From an uncultured Clostridia bacterium (GTDB lineage Bacteria > Bacillota > Clostridia > Christensenellales > UBA1242): 9,259 nucleotides of DNA. The stretch lies in NCBI GenBank assembly GCA_947631485.1, contig CANRLJ010000026.1, forward strand, positions 1-9,259, given 5' to 3'. Positions 1 to 5,138 of the stretch are shown here, one piece after another. A program made the translations under genes and the position numbers. The first letter of the stretch is position 1. Each line of letters opens with the position of its first letter. The notes below the pieces were generated by a model. It was not told where the DNA came from. It did not search any database and saw only the letters and a list, made by a program, of their open reading frames with translations.

Positions 1-446
1 TTGACAATGATTTGATTCTTTCAACAGTGAACAAACTGCTTAAACTTCACAAGGAAGAAATTTTCAGCGCGATGGACATCTGTGTGATTGATGAAAAAAA
101 CGGCCTTGCCGATTTCATTAAAATGGCGTCGCCAAAGTCATACATTTTGGGCGAGGACAACTGCAAGCAGATTGAAACTGGGGCATTGCCAATTGGCATT
201 GTTGACGAACTTAAACCACTTGTCGAAAAGCAGTGCATAGCCGCCAAGGACATTGTGGTTTTGGTTTCGGATGGTGTGAGTGACAGTTTTGAAACCGACC
301 AAGATTTGTGTGATTGCATAAAGTCCATAAAGACAAAAAATCCTCAGGAGTTTGCTGACGAGCTTTTGGAAAGGGCACTTGCTTGCAACAACGGATATGC
401 CGTTGATGACATGACGGTTGTTGCAATAAAAATTTTGGATTTTTAG
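1..446 (+). CDS. spoIIE: Stage II sporulation protein E, C-terminal part of phosphatase domain (5' truncated)
   Basis: The reading frame is open from the window edge (first full codon at base 3) to TAG at 444-446, giving about 147 residues. These match the C-terminal half of the SpoIIE PP2C-type serine phosphatase domain: a segment reading STVNKLL then MDICVIDEKNG, the ALPIGI turn, the acidic metal-site motif VLVSDGVSD, and the closing DDMTVVAIKI strand. In the family, SpoIIE is a membrane protein at the asymmetric sporulation septum that dephosphorylates the anti-anti-sigma factor SpoIIAA and so activates sigma-F in the forespore. The membrane segments would lie upstream of this window. The following gene is tilS, and spoIIE and tilS lie near each other in Bacillus genomes too, which supports the call. 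A terminator directly follows, so tilS is not read from this promoter. A generic SpoIIE-domain phosphatase is the alternative. Confidence 0.87.
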   Translation, partial: DNDLILSTVNKLLKLHKEEIFSAMDICVIDEKNGLADFIKMASPKSYILGEDNCKQIETGALPIGIVDELKPLVEKQCIAAKDIVVLVSDGVSDSFETDQDLCDCIKSIKTKNPQEFADELLERALACNNGYAVDDMTVVAIKILDF

Positions 447-470
447 AAAAAATTAAAAAAACGATGTAAA

Positions 471-507
471 AATGCTCAAAAAAATGAAAAATTGAGCATT
501 TTTTTTG
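471..507 (+). terminator. Rho-independent terminator after spoIIE
   Basis: A perfect 9-bp stem AATGCTCAA (471-479) / TTGAGCATT (492-500) with an A-rich 12-base loop is followed by a T run to 506. It lies 25 bases after the spoIIE stop codon. Confidence 0.88.
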
Positions 508-517
508 TTAAATCTTA

Positions 518-546
518 TTGTTTTTGAATTTTTATTGTGCTATTAT
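518..546 (+). promoter_or_regulatory. Predicted sigma-A promoter of tilS
   Basis: The -35 box is TTGTTT (518-523). A 17-base spacer leads to -10 TATTAT (541-546), preceded by the TGC extension at 538-540. The predicted start of transcription near 553 leaves a leader of about 17 bases before the tilS ATG at 570. The promoter lies just after the upstream terminator. Confidence 0.6.
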
Positions 547-569
547 TTAAGATAAAGAAGGAAAGAGAA

Positions 570-1904
570 ATGGAAAAAATTTTAGATTTCATCAAACAAA
601 ACAACTTGATTAAGCCTGGTGAAGTGATTGGCGTTGGTGTCAGTGGAGGCATTGACAGCATGAGTCTGCTGCACTTTCTTAATCAAAACAAGCAACAACT
701 TGACATCGAGGTTGTTGCAATTCATGTTGACCATGGCATAAGAGAAGAAAGCGGCGATGACGCAAGATTTGTTGTGCAAAAGTGCAAAGAGATGGGCGTT
801 CGCGTTTACAAATTTTCTGTTGACGCTCCAAAGATTGCCCGCGAAAAGAAAATAAGCATTGAAACAGCAGCAAGAGAAGCAAGATATGGCGTCTTTGAGG
901 CTCTGGTCAAAAAGGACATCGTCGACAAGATTGCTTTGGCTCATCAACAACTTGACCAGGCTGAAACAATCCTCATGCACATACTCAGAGGAAGTGGTCT
1001 TGCAGGTGCAAGGGGCATGGAGCCTATTCGTGACGGAATTTACATCCGCCCAATGCTTCCTGTTTCGAAAGAGGAGATAAATTTGTATGCCACAACAAAC
1101 AACATCGAGTTTGTTGAGGATGCAACAAATCAGGACAACACCATTGCAAGAAATTATGTCAGAAATGTTGTCATGAAAGACATTTTGAAGAAATGGCCAA
1201 ACGCTGTTGAAAAGATAAACAATTTTGCAAGTGCGGTTGTTGACGATGATGATTACATAAAATCTCGCCTTGACATAAACGCATTATATGTAGAGGACCG
1301 CATGGTGCAAATGCCTTGCAGTTATTTCAGAGAAAGCAGTGCGGTTTACAGCCGCATGGTGTTTAAGGCACTTTCTTTGATTGGCGTGAACAAGGACATT
1401 GAAAGAAAGCACATTGAGATAATCAAAGAGCTTGCCACCAGCCTTGAAAATGGCAAGAAAATCAAACTGCCTTTTGACATTGTTGTCAGCAAGGAGTATG
1501 AGTATTTGACTTTTGTTAATGGATATGTTGAAAAGCCAGAACTTTCAAGAAAACTTAAATGCGAAGAGTTTGACGCAACAGGTTTTGGAAAAGTTGAAGT
1601 GAAGAGGGTGCGCACGGACAACATGAAAGACAAATCCGCATTGTATTTTGACTATCGAAAAGTTCCAAAAGAGGCAAGATGGAGATACCGTGAAGACGGA
1701 GATGTCTTTGAAAAGTTTGGCGGTGGAACGAAAAAGCTTAAATCCTTCCTCATCGACAGAAAGGTTCCTGTAAGAAAGAGAGATTTGATTCCTGTTTTGG
1801 CATGCGAAAACGAGGTGTATGTCATTGCTGGCGTTGAAATCAGCGAAAAGGTGAAGGTTGAGGATGTGGCAACGTGCTATAAGGTGACAGTTTACAAAGA
1901 TTGA
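570..1904 (+). CDS. tilS: tRNA(Ile)-lysidine synthetase TilS
   Basis: TilS ligates lysine to C34 of the CAU-anticodon tRNA-Ile2, using ATP, so that it reads AUA and is charged with isoleucine; it acts in the cytoplasm and is normally essential. The 444-residue product has the PP-loop SGGIDS at 25-30, the VDHGIREES segment at 53-61, the ET-AAREARY segment near 99-106, a DQAET-x5-HILRGSGLAG segment at 129-146, and a C-terminal TilS domain (about 365-444: WRYREDGD, KKLKSFLIDRKVP, VIAGVEIS). Length is normal for the family. I chose ATG 570 because AAGGAAAG lies 5 bases upstream and the family begins here; an in-frame GTG at 537 would lie inside the predicted promoter. One oddity is that the usual A-H-H-x-D-D-Q motif reads A-H-Q-Q-L-D-Q (125-130), so the second histidine and one aspartate are replaced. 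It is a single-gene unit between two terminators. Confidence 0.95.
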   Translation: MEKILDFIKQNNLIKPGEVIGVGVSGGIDSMSLLHFLNQNKQQLDIEVVAIHVDHGIREESGDDARFVVQKCKEMGVRVYKFSVDAPKIAREKKISIETAAREARYGVFEALVKKDIVDKIALAHQQLDQAETILMHILRGSGLAGARGMEPIRDGIYIRPMLPVSKEEINLYATTNNIEFVEDATNQDNTIARNYVRNVVMKDILKKWPNAVEKINNFASAVVDDDDYIKSRLDINALYVEDRMVQMPCSYFRESSAVYSRMVFKALSLIGVNKDIERKHIEIIKELATSLENGKKIKLPFDIVVSKEYEYLTFVNGYVEKPELSRKLKCEEFDATGFGKVEVKRVRTDNMKDKSALYFDYRKVPKEARWRYREDGDVFEKFGGGTKKLKSFLIDRKVPVRKRDLIPVLACENEVYVIAGVEISEKVKVEDVATCYKVTVYKD

Positions 1905-1927
1905 CAAAATTTTTGCATAAGAAATAA

Positions 1928-1956
1928 AAAAGGCGAGATGTCTCACCTTTTTTTTG
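1928..1956 (+). terminator. Rho-independent terminator after tilS
   Basis: The stem AAGGCGAG / CTCACCTT (1930-1937 with 1942-1949) has one C-A mismatch and an ATGT loop. It is followed by a run of Ts to 1955, about 25 bases after the tilS stop. Confidence 0.82.
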
Positions 1957-1978
1957 TTGCAATTTTCACCCAAACATT

Positions 1979-2006
1979 TTGAAATGTTTTGCCTTTTTGA
2001 TATAAT
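1979..2006 (+). promoter_or_regulatory. Predicted sigma-A promoter of the DegV-family gene
   Basis: TTGAAA (1979-1984), a 16-base spacer and a perfect TATAAT (2001-2006) with TGA extension (1998-2000). Predicted transcription start is near 2013, leaving a leader of only about 10 bases that is mostly the ribosome binding site GGAGGGG (2013-2019). Confidence 0.75.
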
Positions 2007-2022
2007 TTTTGTGGAGGGGATT

Positions 2023-2871
2023 ATGAAGATTGCCATCACTGCAGAAAGCACTATCGACTTGCCAAAAGAACTTTTGGAAGAATACGACATCAAGACAATT
2101 CCTTTTGATGTCATATTGAAAGATAAAGAATTTAAGGATGGAGAAATCAGCACCCAGCAAATTTTTGACTTTGTCTCAAAAAACAAGGTTTTGCCAAAGA
2201 CAAGTGCGATAAACACAGAGGCTTATAGGGCGTTTTTTGCAGAGACTTTGAAAGAGCACGACGCAATTATTCATATTTCACTGTCATCTCAGATTTCCAG
2301 CGCTTGTCAAAATGCAATTTCGGCGGCAAAGGATTTTCCTGAGGTGTATGTTGTTGACAGCAAGTCTTTGTCAACCGGCATCGCATTGCTTGCAATCTTT
2401 GCCAAACAACTTGCAGACCAAGGCGTGATTGCAAGAGAAATTTTTGACATGGTTCAAAAGCGAGTTCCAATGGTGCAAGCATCGTTTGTCTTGGAAAGAT
2501 TGGACTATTTATACAAAGGAGGCAGGTGCTCGGCATTGTCATATTTTGGGGCAAATTTGCTGCGTATCCGTCCTCAAATTTTGGTGAAAGATGGCAAAAT
2601 GGGGCCATACAAAAAATATCGCGGAAACATGGACAAGGTTGTTGCGGACTATTGCAAAGACACCCTTGCCGAATTTAAAAATCCCGACCTTTCAATAGGT
2701 TTTGTCACCTACACAACGGCAACTCCACAGATGATTGAAAATGCCAAAAAGGCACTGATTGAGAGGGGCTTTAAAAAAGTATACGAAACCCGTGCTGGAG
2801 GCACGATTGCAAGTCACTGCGGTGAGCATACACTTGGAATTTTGTATATAAACGATGGCGGAAATGTGTGA
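2023..2871 (+). CDS. DegV family protein (fatty-acid-binding EDD fold)
   Basis: The 282-residue product has the DegV family layout and usual length. It opens with KIAITAESTIDLP (the family has a D-S-T/S strand here), followed by KTSAINTEAY (60-69), a VDSKSLSTGIA block (111-121), LERLDYLYKGGRCS (158-170), a RIRPQILVKDGKMGP segment (181-195) with KKYRG after it, and a closing HCGEHTLGILY (265-275). DegV proteins bind a long-chain fatty acid between two domains; some act as FakB, presenting the fatty acid to the kinase FakA for phosphorylation and entry into phospholipid synthesis. No fakA (DAK2-domain) gene is in this window, so the partner is unknown. ATG 2023 is chosen for the strong GGAGGGG site 4 bases upstream; an upstream in-frame start would run through the promoter. 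Terminators on both sides make it monocistronic. Confidence 0.9.
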   Translation: MKIAITAESTIDLPKELLEEYDIKTIPFDVILKDKEFKDGEISTQQIFDFVSKNKVLPKTSAINTEAYRAFFAETLKEHDAIIHISLSSQISSACQNAISAAKDFPEVYVVDSKSLSTGIALLAIFAKQLADQGVIAREIFDMVQKRVPMVQASFVLERLDYLYKGGRCSALSYFGANLLRIRPQILVKDGKMGPYKKYRGNMDKVVADYCKDTLAEFKNPDLSIGFVTYTTATPQMIENAKKALIERGFKKVYETRAGGTIASHCGEHTLGILYINDGGNV

Positions 2872-2888
2872 AGAGTTCGCATAAAAAG

Positions 2889-2913
2889 ATGGGCAAAACA
2901 TGCCCATTTTTTT
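2889..2913. terminator. Bidirectional terminator between convergent genes
   Basis: A perfect 7-bp stem ATGGGCA (2889-2895) / TGCCCAT (2901-2907) with loop AAACA is followed by seven Ts on the plus strand. Read on the minus strand, the same hairpin is followed by CTTTTT. It can therefore end both the DegV-family gene and the microprotein gene at 2919-3026. Confidence 0.85.
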
Positions 2914-2918
2914 GTTGT

Positions 2919-3026
2919 TTACAAATCGTCGACATCCTGCACAGGAACATCGCCGTCAATTGGCACACCTGTGTAAGAGCCAAGTGGGTCGTTTTTGCTT
3001 TTTAACAAGTTTTTCTTCTTTTTCAT
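2919..3026 (-). CDS. Small acidic-tailed protein of 35 residues, function unknown
   Basis: This minus-strand frame encodes 35 residues: a lysine-rich start (MKKKKNLLKSK), a central NDPLGSYTGVP motif, and a strongly acidic end reading PVQDVDDL. I recall similar short Clostridia proteins with a DPxGSYTG core and a PVQDxDDL tail, but could not check this and know of no function. In favour of a real gene: it ends 5 bases before a hairpin that works as a terminator in its direction, it is divergent from the TtcA-like gene with its own 66-base gap, and its composition is protein-like. Against: there is no clear Shine-Dalgarno sequence upstream of ATG 3024-3026 and no convincing promoter. The frame stays open upstream to 3119, but that extension would overlap the start of the TtcA-like gene and its promoter. 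No signal peptide or membrane segment is seen. Confidence 0.62.
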   Translation of the reverse strand: MKKKKNLLKSKNDPLGSYTGVPIDGDVPVQDVDDL

Positions 3027-3058
3027 GCCATTATTGTGTGCAAATAGGGCTTTTTTAT

Positions 3059-3086
3059 TTGAAATTTGATGAAAAATGTGTAAAAT
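3059..3086 (+). promoter_or_regulatory. Predicted sigma-A promoter of the TtcA-like gene
   Basis: TTGAAA (3059-3064), a 16-base spacer and TAAAAT (3081-3086). The expected transcription start (3092-3094) falls on the ATG at 3093, implying a leaderless or nearly leaderless mRNA. Confidence 0.6.
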
Positions 3087-3092
3087 ATTCAT

Positions 3093-3944
3093 ATGGAAAA
3101 ACAACTCACAAAGGCACAACTTGTTGAGCGCAGCCTCTCAAAAAGATTTCGCAAGGGCATTTGGGCTCAGTTTATTGGGGCTTTGAAACACTACAACCTG
3201 ATTGAAGATGGCGACCGCATTGCAGTTTGTGTCTCTGGCGGAAAGGACAGCATGTGTCTTGCAAAACTTATGCAAATGTTGCAAAGAATTTCAAGCGTAA
3301 GGTTTGAAGTTGTCTATCTTTGCATGGACCCCGGCTATAACCAAGAAAACAGAAAAAAGATTGAGGACAATGCTGCACTTTTGGAGATTCCTCTTGAGTT
3401 TTTTCACACAGACATTTTTGACACTGTTGCAAAGATGGACGGCTCACCTTGTTACATTTGCGCAAGGATGAGGAGGGGTTATTTATACAGTGAGGCACAA
3501 AAGAGAGGCTGCAACAAGATTGCACTTGCACATCATTTTTCAGATGTGATTGAAACAACACTCATGGGCATGCTTTATGGGGCGCAGATTCAAACCATGC
3601 CGCCAAAACTTCGTTCCAAAAATTTTGAGGGGCTGGAACTTATAAGGCCACTGTATTGTGTTCACGAGGAAGAAATTAAGGCGTGGGTGAAATACAATGA
3701 TTTGGAATTTATAAACTGTGCATGCAGGTTTACTGAAAATTGCAACCTTGTTCCTGACGAAGACTCTCCATCTGCACGCCAGCGAACAAAACACTTGATT
3801 GCTCAGTTGAAAAAAGATATTCCCGGATTGGAGGATCACATCTTTCAAAGTGTGCACAATGTTCAGTTGGACACTCTTGTTGGGATTAAATATGACGGCA
3901 AGCAATATGATTTCAACGAGTTATACAAAAAAAAGAAGGACTAA
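3093..3944 (+). CDS. ttcA: TtcA-like PP-loop ATPase, probable tRNA 2-thiocytidine synthetase
   Basis: The 283-residue product contains the PP-loop SGGKDS (48-53), which binds ATP to adenylate the target cytidine; a C-x-x-C in PCYICARMRRG (C120, C123), the TtcA cysteine pair; the IALAHHFSDVIET block (143-155); MPPKLRS (169-175); and IRPL (184-187), then C209, C211 and C217. In E. coli TtcA, two CxxC cysteines and one later cysteine hold a 4Fe-4S cluster needed to thiolate C32 of certain tRNAs. C209 is the likely third ligand here. The LRRG/PPKL pattern matches TtcA better than TilS or ThiI. ATG 3093 is the only start giving the full N-terminal helix; no Shine-Dalgarno is present and the promoter places the RNA start at the ATG. 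It is flanked by a divergent microprotein gene and a convergent gene. The exact substrate base is inferred from the family. Confidence 0.82.
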   Translation: MEKQLTKAQLVERSLSKRFRKGIWAQFIGALKHYNLIEDGDRIAVCVSGGKDSMCLAKLMQMLQRISSVRFEVVYLCMDPGYNQENRKKIEDNAALLEIPLEFFHTDIFDTVAKMDGSPCYICARMRRGYLYSEAQKRGCNKIALAHHFSDVIETTLMGMLYGAQIQTMPPKLRSKNFEGLELIRPLYCVHEEEIKAWVKYNDLEFINCACRFTENCNLVPDEDSPSARQRTKHLIAQLKKDIPGLEDHIFQSVHNVQLDTLVGIKYDGKQYDFNELYKKKKD

Positions 3945-3958
3945 ATCCTTCTTTTTTT
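3928..3958. terminator. Bidirectional terminator containing the stop codons of two convergent genes
   Basis: The A-rich left arm ending AAAAAAGAAGGA (to 3940) pairs with TCCTTCTTTTTTT (3946-3958) around the loop CTAAA. The TAA stop of the TtcA-like gene (3942-3944) is in the loop. The TAA of the minus-strand gene (3957-3959) sits at the edge of the stem. Both strands show a T run after the stem. Confidence 0.85.
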
Positions 3959-4487
3959 ACATGCATCTGTCAGCCCAAAGATTTTGTTGAGGTTGTGGAT
4001 TGTATGGGGTGTTTGGAAGAGGAAACTCCTCTCTTGTCTCAGTCTTTGCAGATTGTGGAACATAGTTGTGTTCATAAGGGTCCCACACCATGTTTGAATA
4101 ATCCTCAAGAGAATCCAATTTAAGTTCTTGCAAATCTGCAGCCGAAAATCTGCTGATTGGAATTGTGTCATTTATTGGTGGAATATGCATCGTGCCAAAG
4201 TTGATGCCTTCAAGGCTTAATTCCAAACCCTCGTTTTCTGAAAGTCTGCTGATTGGAATCAAGTCGTTGACAAATGGCACATAGATGTTTTCTGCCAGGT
4301 CAAGACCACCGTTGTCCGAAGGGTAGATTGTGTCCAAGATTGGCTCAACATGGTCGCCGCGTGGTGCCAGATACCAAAGTGGGTCATAGGTATTTGAGCA
4401 TGGGTCGTGGTCAGGGTCCTCAATAGGATAGCCGCCAAAACTGTAGTTCAGGCAGCAAAGTTCTGCATTTTTAATAAATTTGTTCAT
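3957..4487 (-). CDS. Acidic repeat-containing protein, function unknown
   Basis: I do not recognise this 176-residue product. It starts MNKFIKNAELCCLNYSFGGY, is rich in D, E, P, N and Y, and has no membrane segment or signal peptide. The middle holds about three related units: VEPILDTIYPS...GGLDL (48-64), VPFVNDLIPISRLS...GLEL (70-90) and IPPINDTIPISRFS...LKL (102-124). The core is I/V-P-x-h-N-D-x-I-P-I-S-R followed by a short acidic L-rich stretch. The last two units are also similar in DNA, with a shared TCTGCTGATTGGAAT at 4149-4163 and 4245-4259 (plus strand). WDP/YDP motifs flank them (35-37, 135-137), and the C-terminus is P/Q-rich. Translation is well supported: an AAGGAGG site lies just upstream of ATG 4485-4487 and a near-consensus promoter precedes it. 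A structural or surface-coat role would be a guess. Confidence 0.8.
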   Translation of the reverse strand: MNKFIKNAELCCLNYSFGGYPIEDPDHDPCSNTYDPLWYLAPRGDHVEPILDTIYPSDNGGLDLAENIYVPFVNDLIPISRLSENEGLELSLEGINFGTMHIPPINDTIPISRFSAADLQELKLDSLEDYSNMVWDPYEHNYVPQSAKTETREEFPLPNTPYNPQPQQNLWADRCM

Positions 4488-4534
4488 TGTTCCTCCTTTT
4501 TAAAATGTATTTTTATACCGTTTATTGTATTTTT

Positions 4535-4563
4535 ATAATAATATTAATTTTATGCTTTGTCAA
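4535..4563 (-). promoter_or_regulatory. Strong predicted sigma-A promoter of the acidic repeat protein
   Basis: On the minus strand, consensus TTGACA (4563-4558), a 17-base spacer and TATTAT (4540-4535). Just upstream (4564-4617) is a long A/T-tract region that could act as an UP element. The transcription start near 4528 gives a leader of about 40 bases ending in AAGGAGG. Confidence 0.8.
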
Positions 4564-4616
4564 ACAAAAAAACAAAGTTTTTTAAAAATTTTTAATTATT
4601 TTTTTAAAATAAAAAA

Positions 4617-4644
4617 AGAGTGAACAAAATTCACTCTCTTTTTT
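4617..4644. terminator. Terminator after the YjzC-like gene, possibly bidirectional
   Basis: Stem GAGTGAA (4618-4624) / TTCACTC (4630-4636) with loop CAAAA. On the minus strand the stem is followed by seven Ts (4617-4611), ending the gene at 4647-4823. On the plus strand it is followed by TCTTTTTT, but no plus-strand gene ends here. Confidence 0.8.
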
Positions 4645-4646
4645 GG

Positions 4647-4823
4647 TTATTTACCAGATTTTTCTTTTTGCATATCCATTACATAATAACTGCCTTCGTG
4701 TTGTGTTGCAGGAAATCTCTGTCCTTTTTCGAGATAGAGTTTTCCGCCGTCGCTGCCTTCTTTGTCATATGCCTTATAGTCGCATGACATAGGCACAACT
4801 TGACCAGGTCTGTATTTTTGCAT
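4647..4823 (-). CDS. Small YjzC-like protein
   Basis: A 58-residue frame on the minus strand begins MQKYRPGQVVPMSCDYKAYD, continues with a GSDGGKLYLEKGQRFPAT segment (23-40) and QHEGSYYV, and ends in a lysine-rich tail. The R-P-G-x-x-x-P opening, a Y/D-rich centre and the L-x-K-G-x-x-F-P motif resemble my recollection of the YjzC family (small Firmicutes proteins of about 60 residues, no known function). The assignment is by eye. Translation is well supported by GGGAGG (4835-4830) placed 6 bases before ATG 4821-4823, and by the terminator right after the TAA. It has no signal peptide and one cysteine (C14). A weak promoter with a palindrome in its spacer lies upstream. It is separated from the GGGtGRT operon by the tandem repeat array. 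Confidence 0.8.
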   Translation of the reverse strand: MQKYRPGQVVPMSCDYKAYDKEGSDGGKLYLEKGQRFPATQHEGSYYVMDMQKEKSGK

Positions 4824-4862
4824 AATTTACCTCCCAAGTTTAGGTTGTGCAAAGACAGAGAT

Positions 4863-4892
4863 ATTATTCATTTTTTGAAAAAATGTGGACAA
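4863..4892 (-). promoter_or_regulatory. Possible promoter of the YjzC-like gene with a spacer palindrome
   Basis: On the minus strand, TTGTCC (4892-4887), an 18-base spacer and AATAAT (4868-4863). The spacer is almost exactly filled by a perfect palindrome, CATTTTTT-G-AAAAAATG (4869-4885, plus-strand reading), which could be a repressor site. The promoter boxes are weak matches, so this is tentative. Confidence 0.4.
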
Positions 4893-4902
4893 CTTATTTT
4901 TT

Positions 4903-5008
4903 GGTTTTTCAAACCCTTTGGGATTTATTTCCCCCTTTGCCAAACTTACCACAACAGCCAAACTAACCGTTGCGCCAACCATTGGGTTGTTGCCCATGTT
5001 TTACCATA
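4903..5008 (-). pseudogene. Degenerate detached 3'-end copy of the GGGtGRT gene (distal repeat)
   Basis: This unit shares the AGT TTG GCT codons of the genic copy but has an Ala-to-Val change (GTG) and one extra G in the lysine-glycine end, which shifts the frame and loses the stop codon. Its downstream hairpin is also cut short (TTGG instead of the CCATAGGG arm). It is the most decayed of the three. Confidence 0.75.
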
Positions 5009-5114
5009 GGGTTTTTCAAACCCTTTGGGATTTATTTTCCCTTTGCCAAACTTACCGCAACGGCAAGTGAAACTGTTGCACCAACCATTGGGTTGTTGCC
5101 CATGCTTTGCCATA
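5009..5114 (-). pseudogene. Detached 3'-end copy of the GGGtGRT gene (middle repeat)
   Basis: On the minus strand this unit reads as the last 23 codons of the GGGtGRT gene with an intact TAA, ending AKGK instead of AKRK. Up to that residue every difference from the genic copy is synonymous: Ser TCA for AGT, Leu CTT for TTG, Ala GCC for GCT, and Ala GCG for GCA. It is followed by the same hairpin. It has no start region of its own and is not expected to be translated. Confidence 0.8.
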
Positions 5115-5134
5115 GGGTTTTTCAAACCCTTTGG
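5110..5134 (-). terminator. Hairpin after the GGGtGRT gene, repeated at 5004-5028
   Basis: CCATAGGGTTT (5110-5120) pairs with AAACCCTTTGG (5124-5134), with one A-A mismatch and a TTC loop (plus-strand reading). It lies 4 bases after the GGGtGRT stop codon. In the gene's direction no T run follows, so intrinsic termination would be weak; it may be an RNA 3'-end stabiliser or a decayed terminator. An identical hairpin follows the middle repeat. Confidence 0.4.
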
Positions 5135-5138
5135 GATT

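Noticed and set aside
537..569. GTG start 33 bases upstream of the tilS ATG.
   Set aside because: It falls between the -35 and -10 boxes of the predicted tilS promoter; ATG 570 has a good ribosome site and fits the family start.
1545..2216. A 223-codon minus-strand frame across the end of tilS and start of the DegV-family gene.
   Set aside because: It is antisense to two well-supported genes, crosses a terminator and a promoter, and its product is low-complexity and family-unlike.
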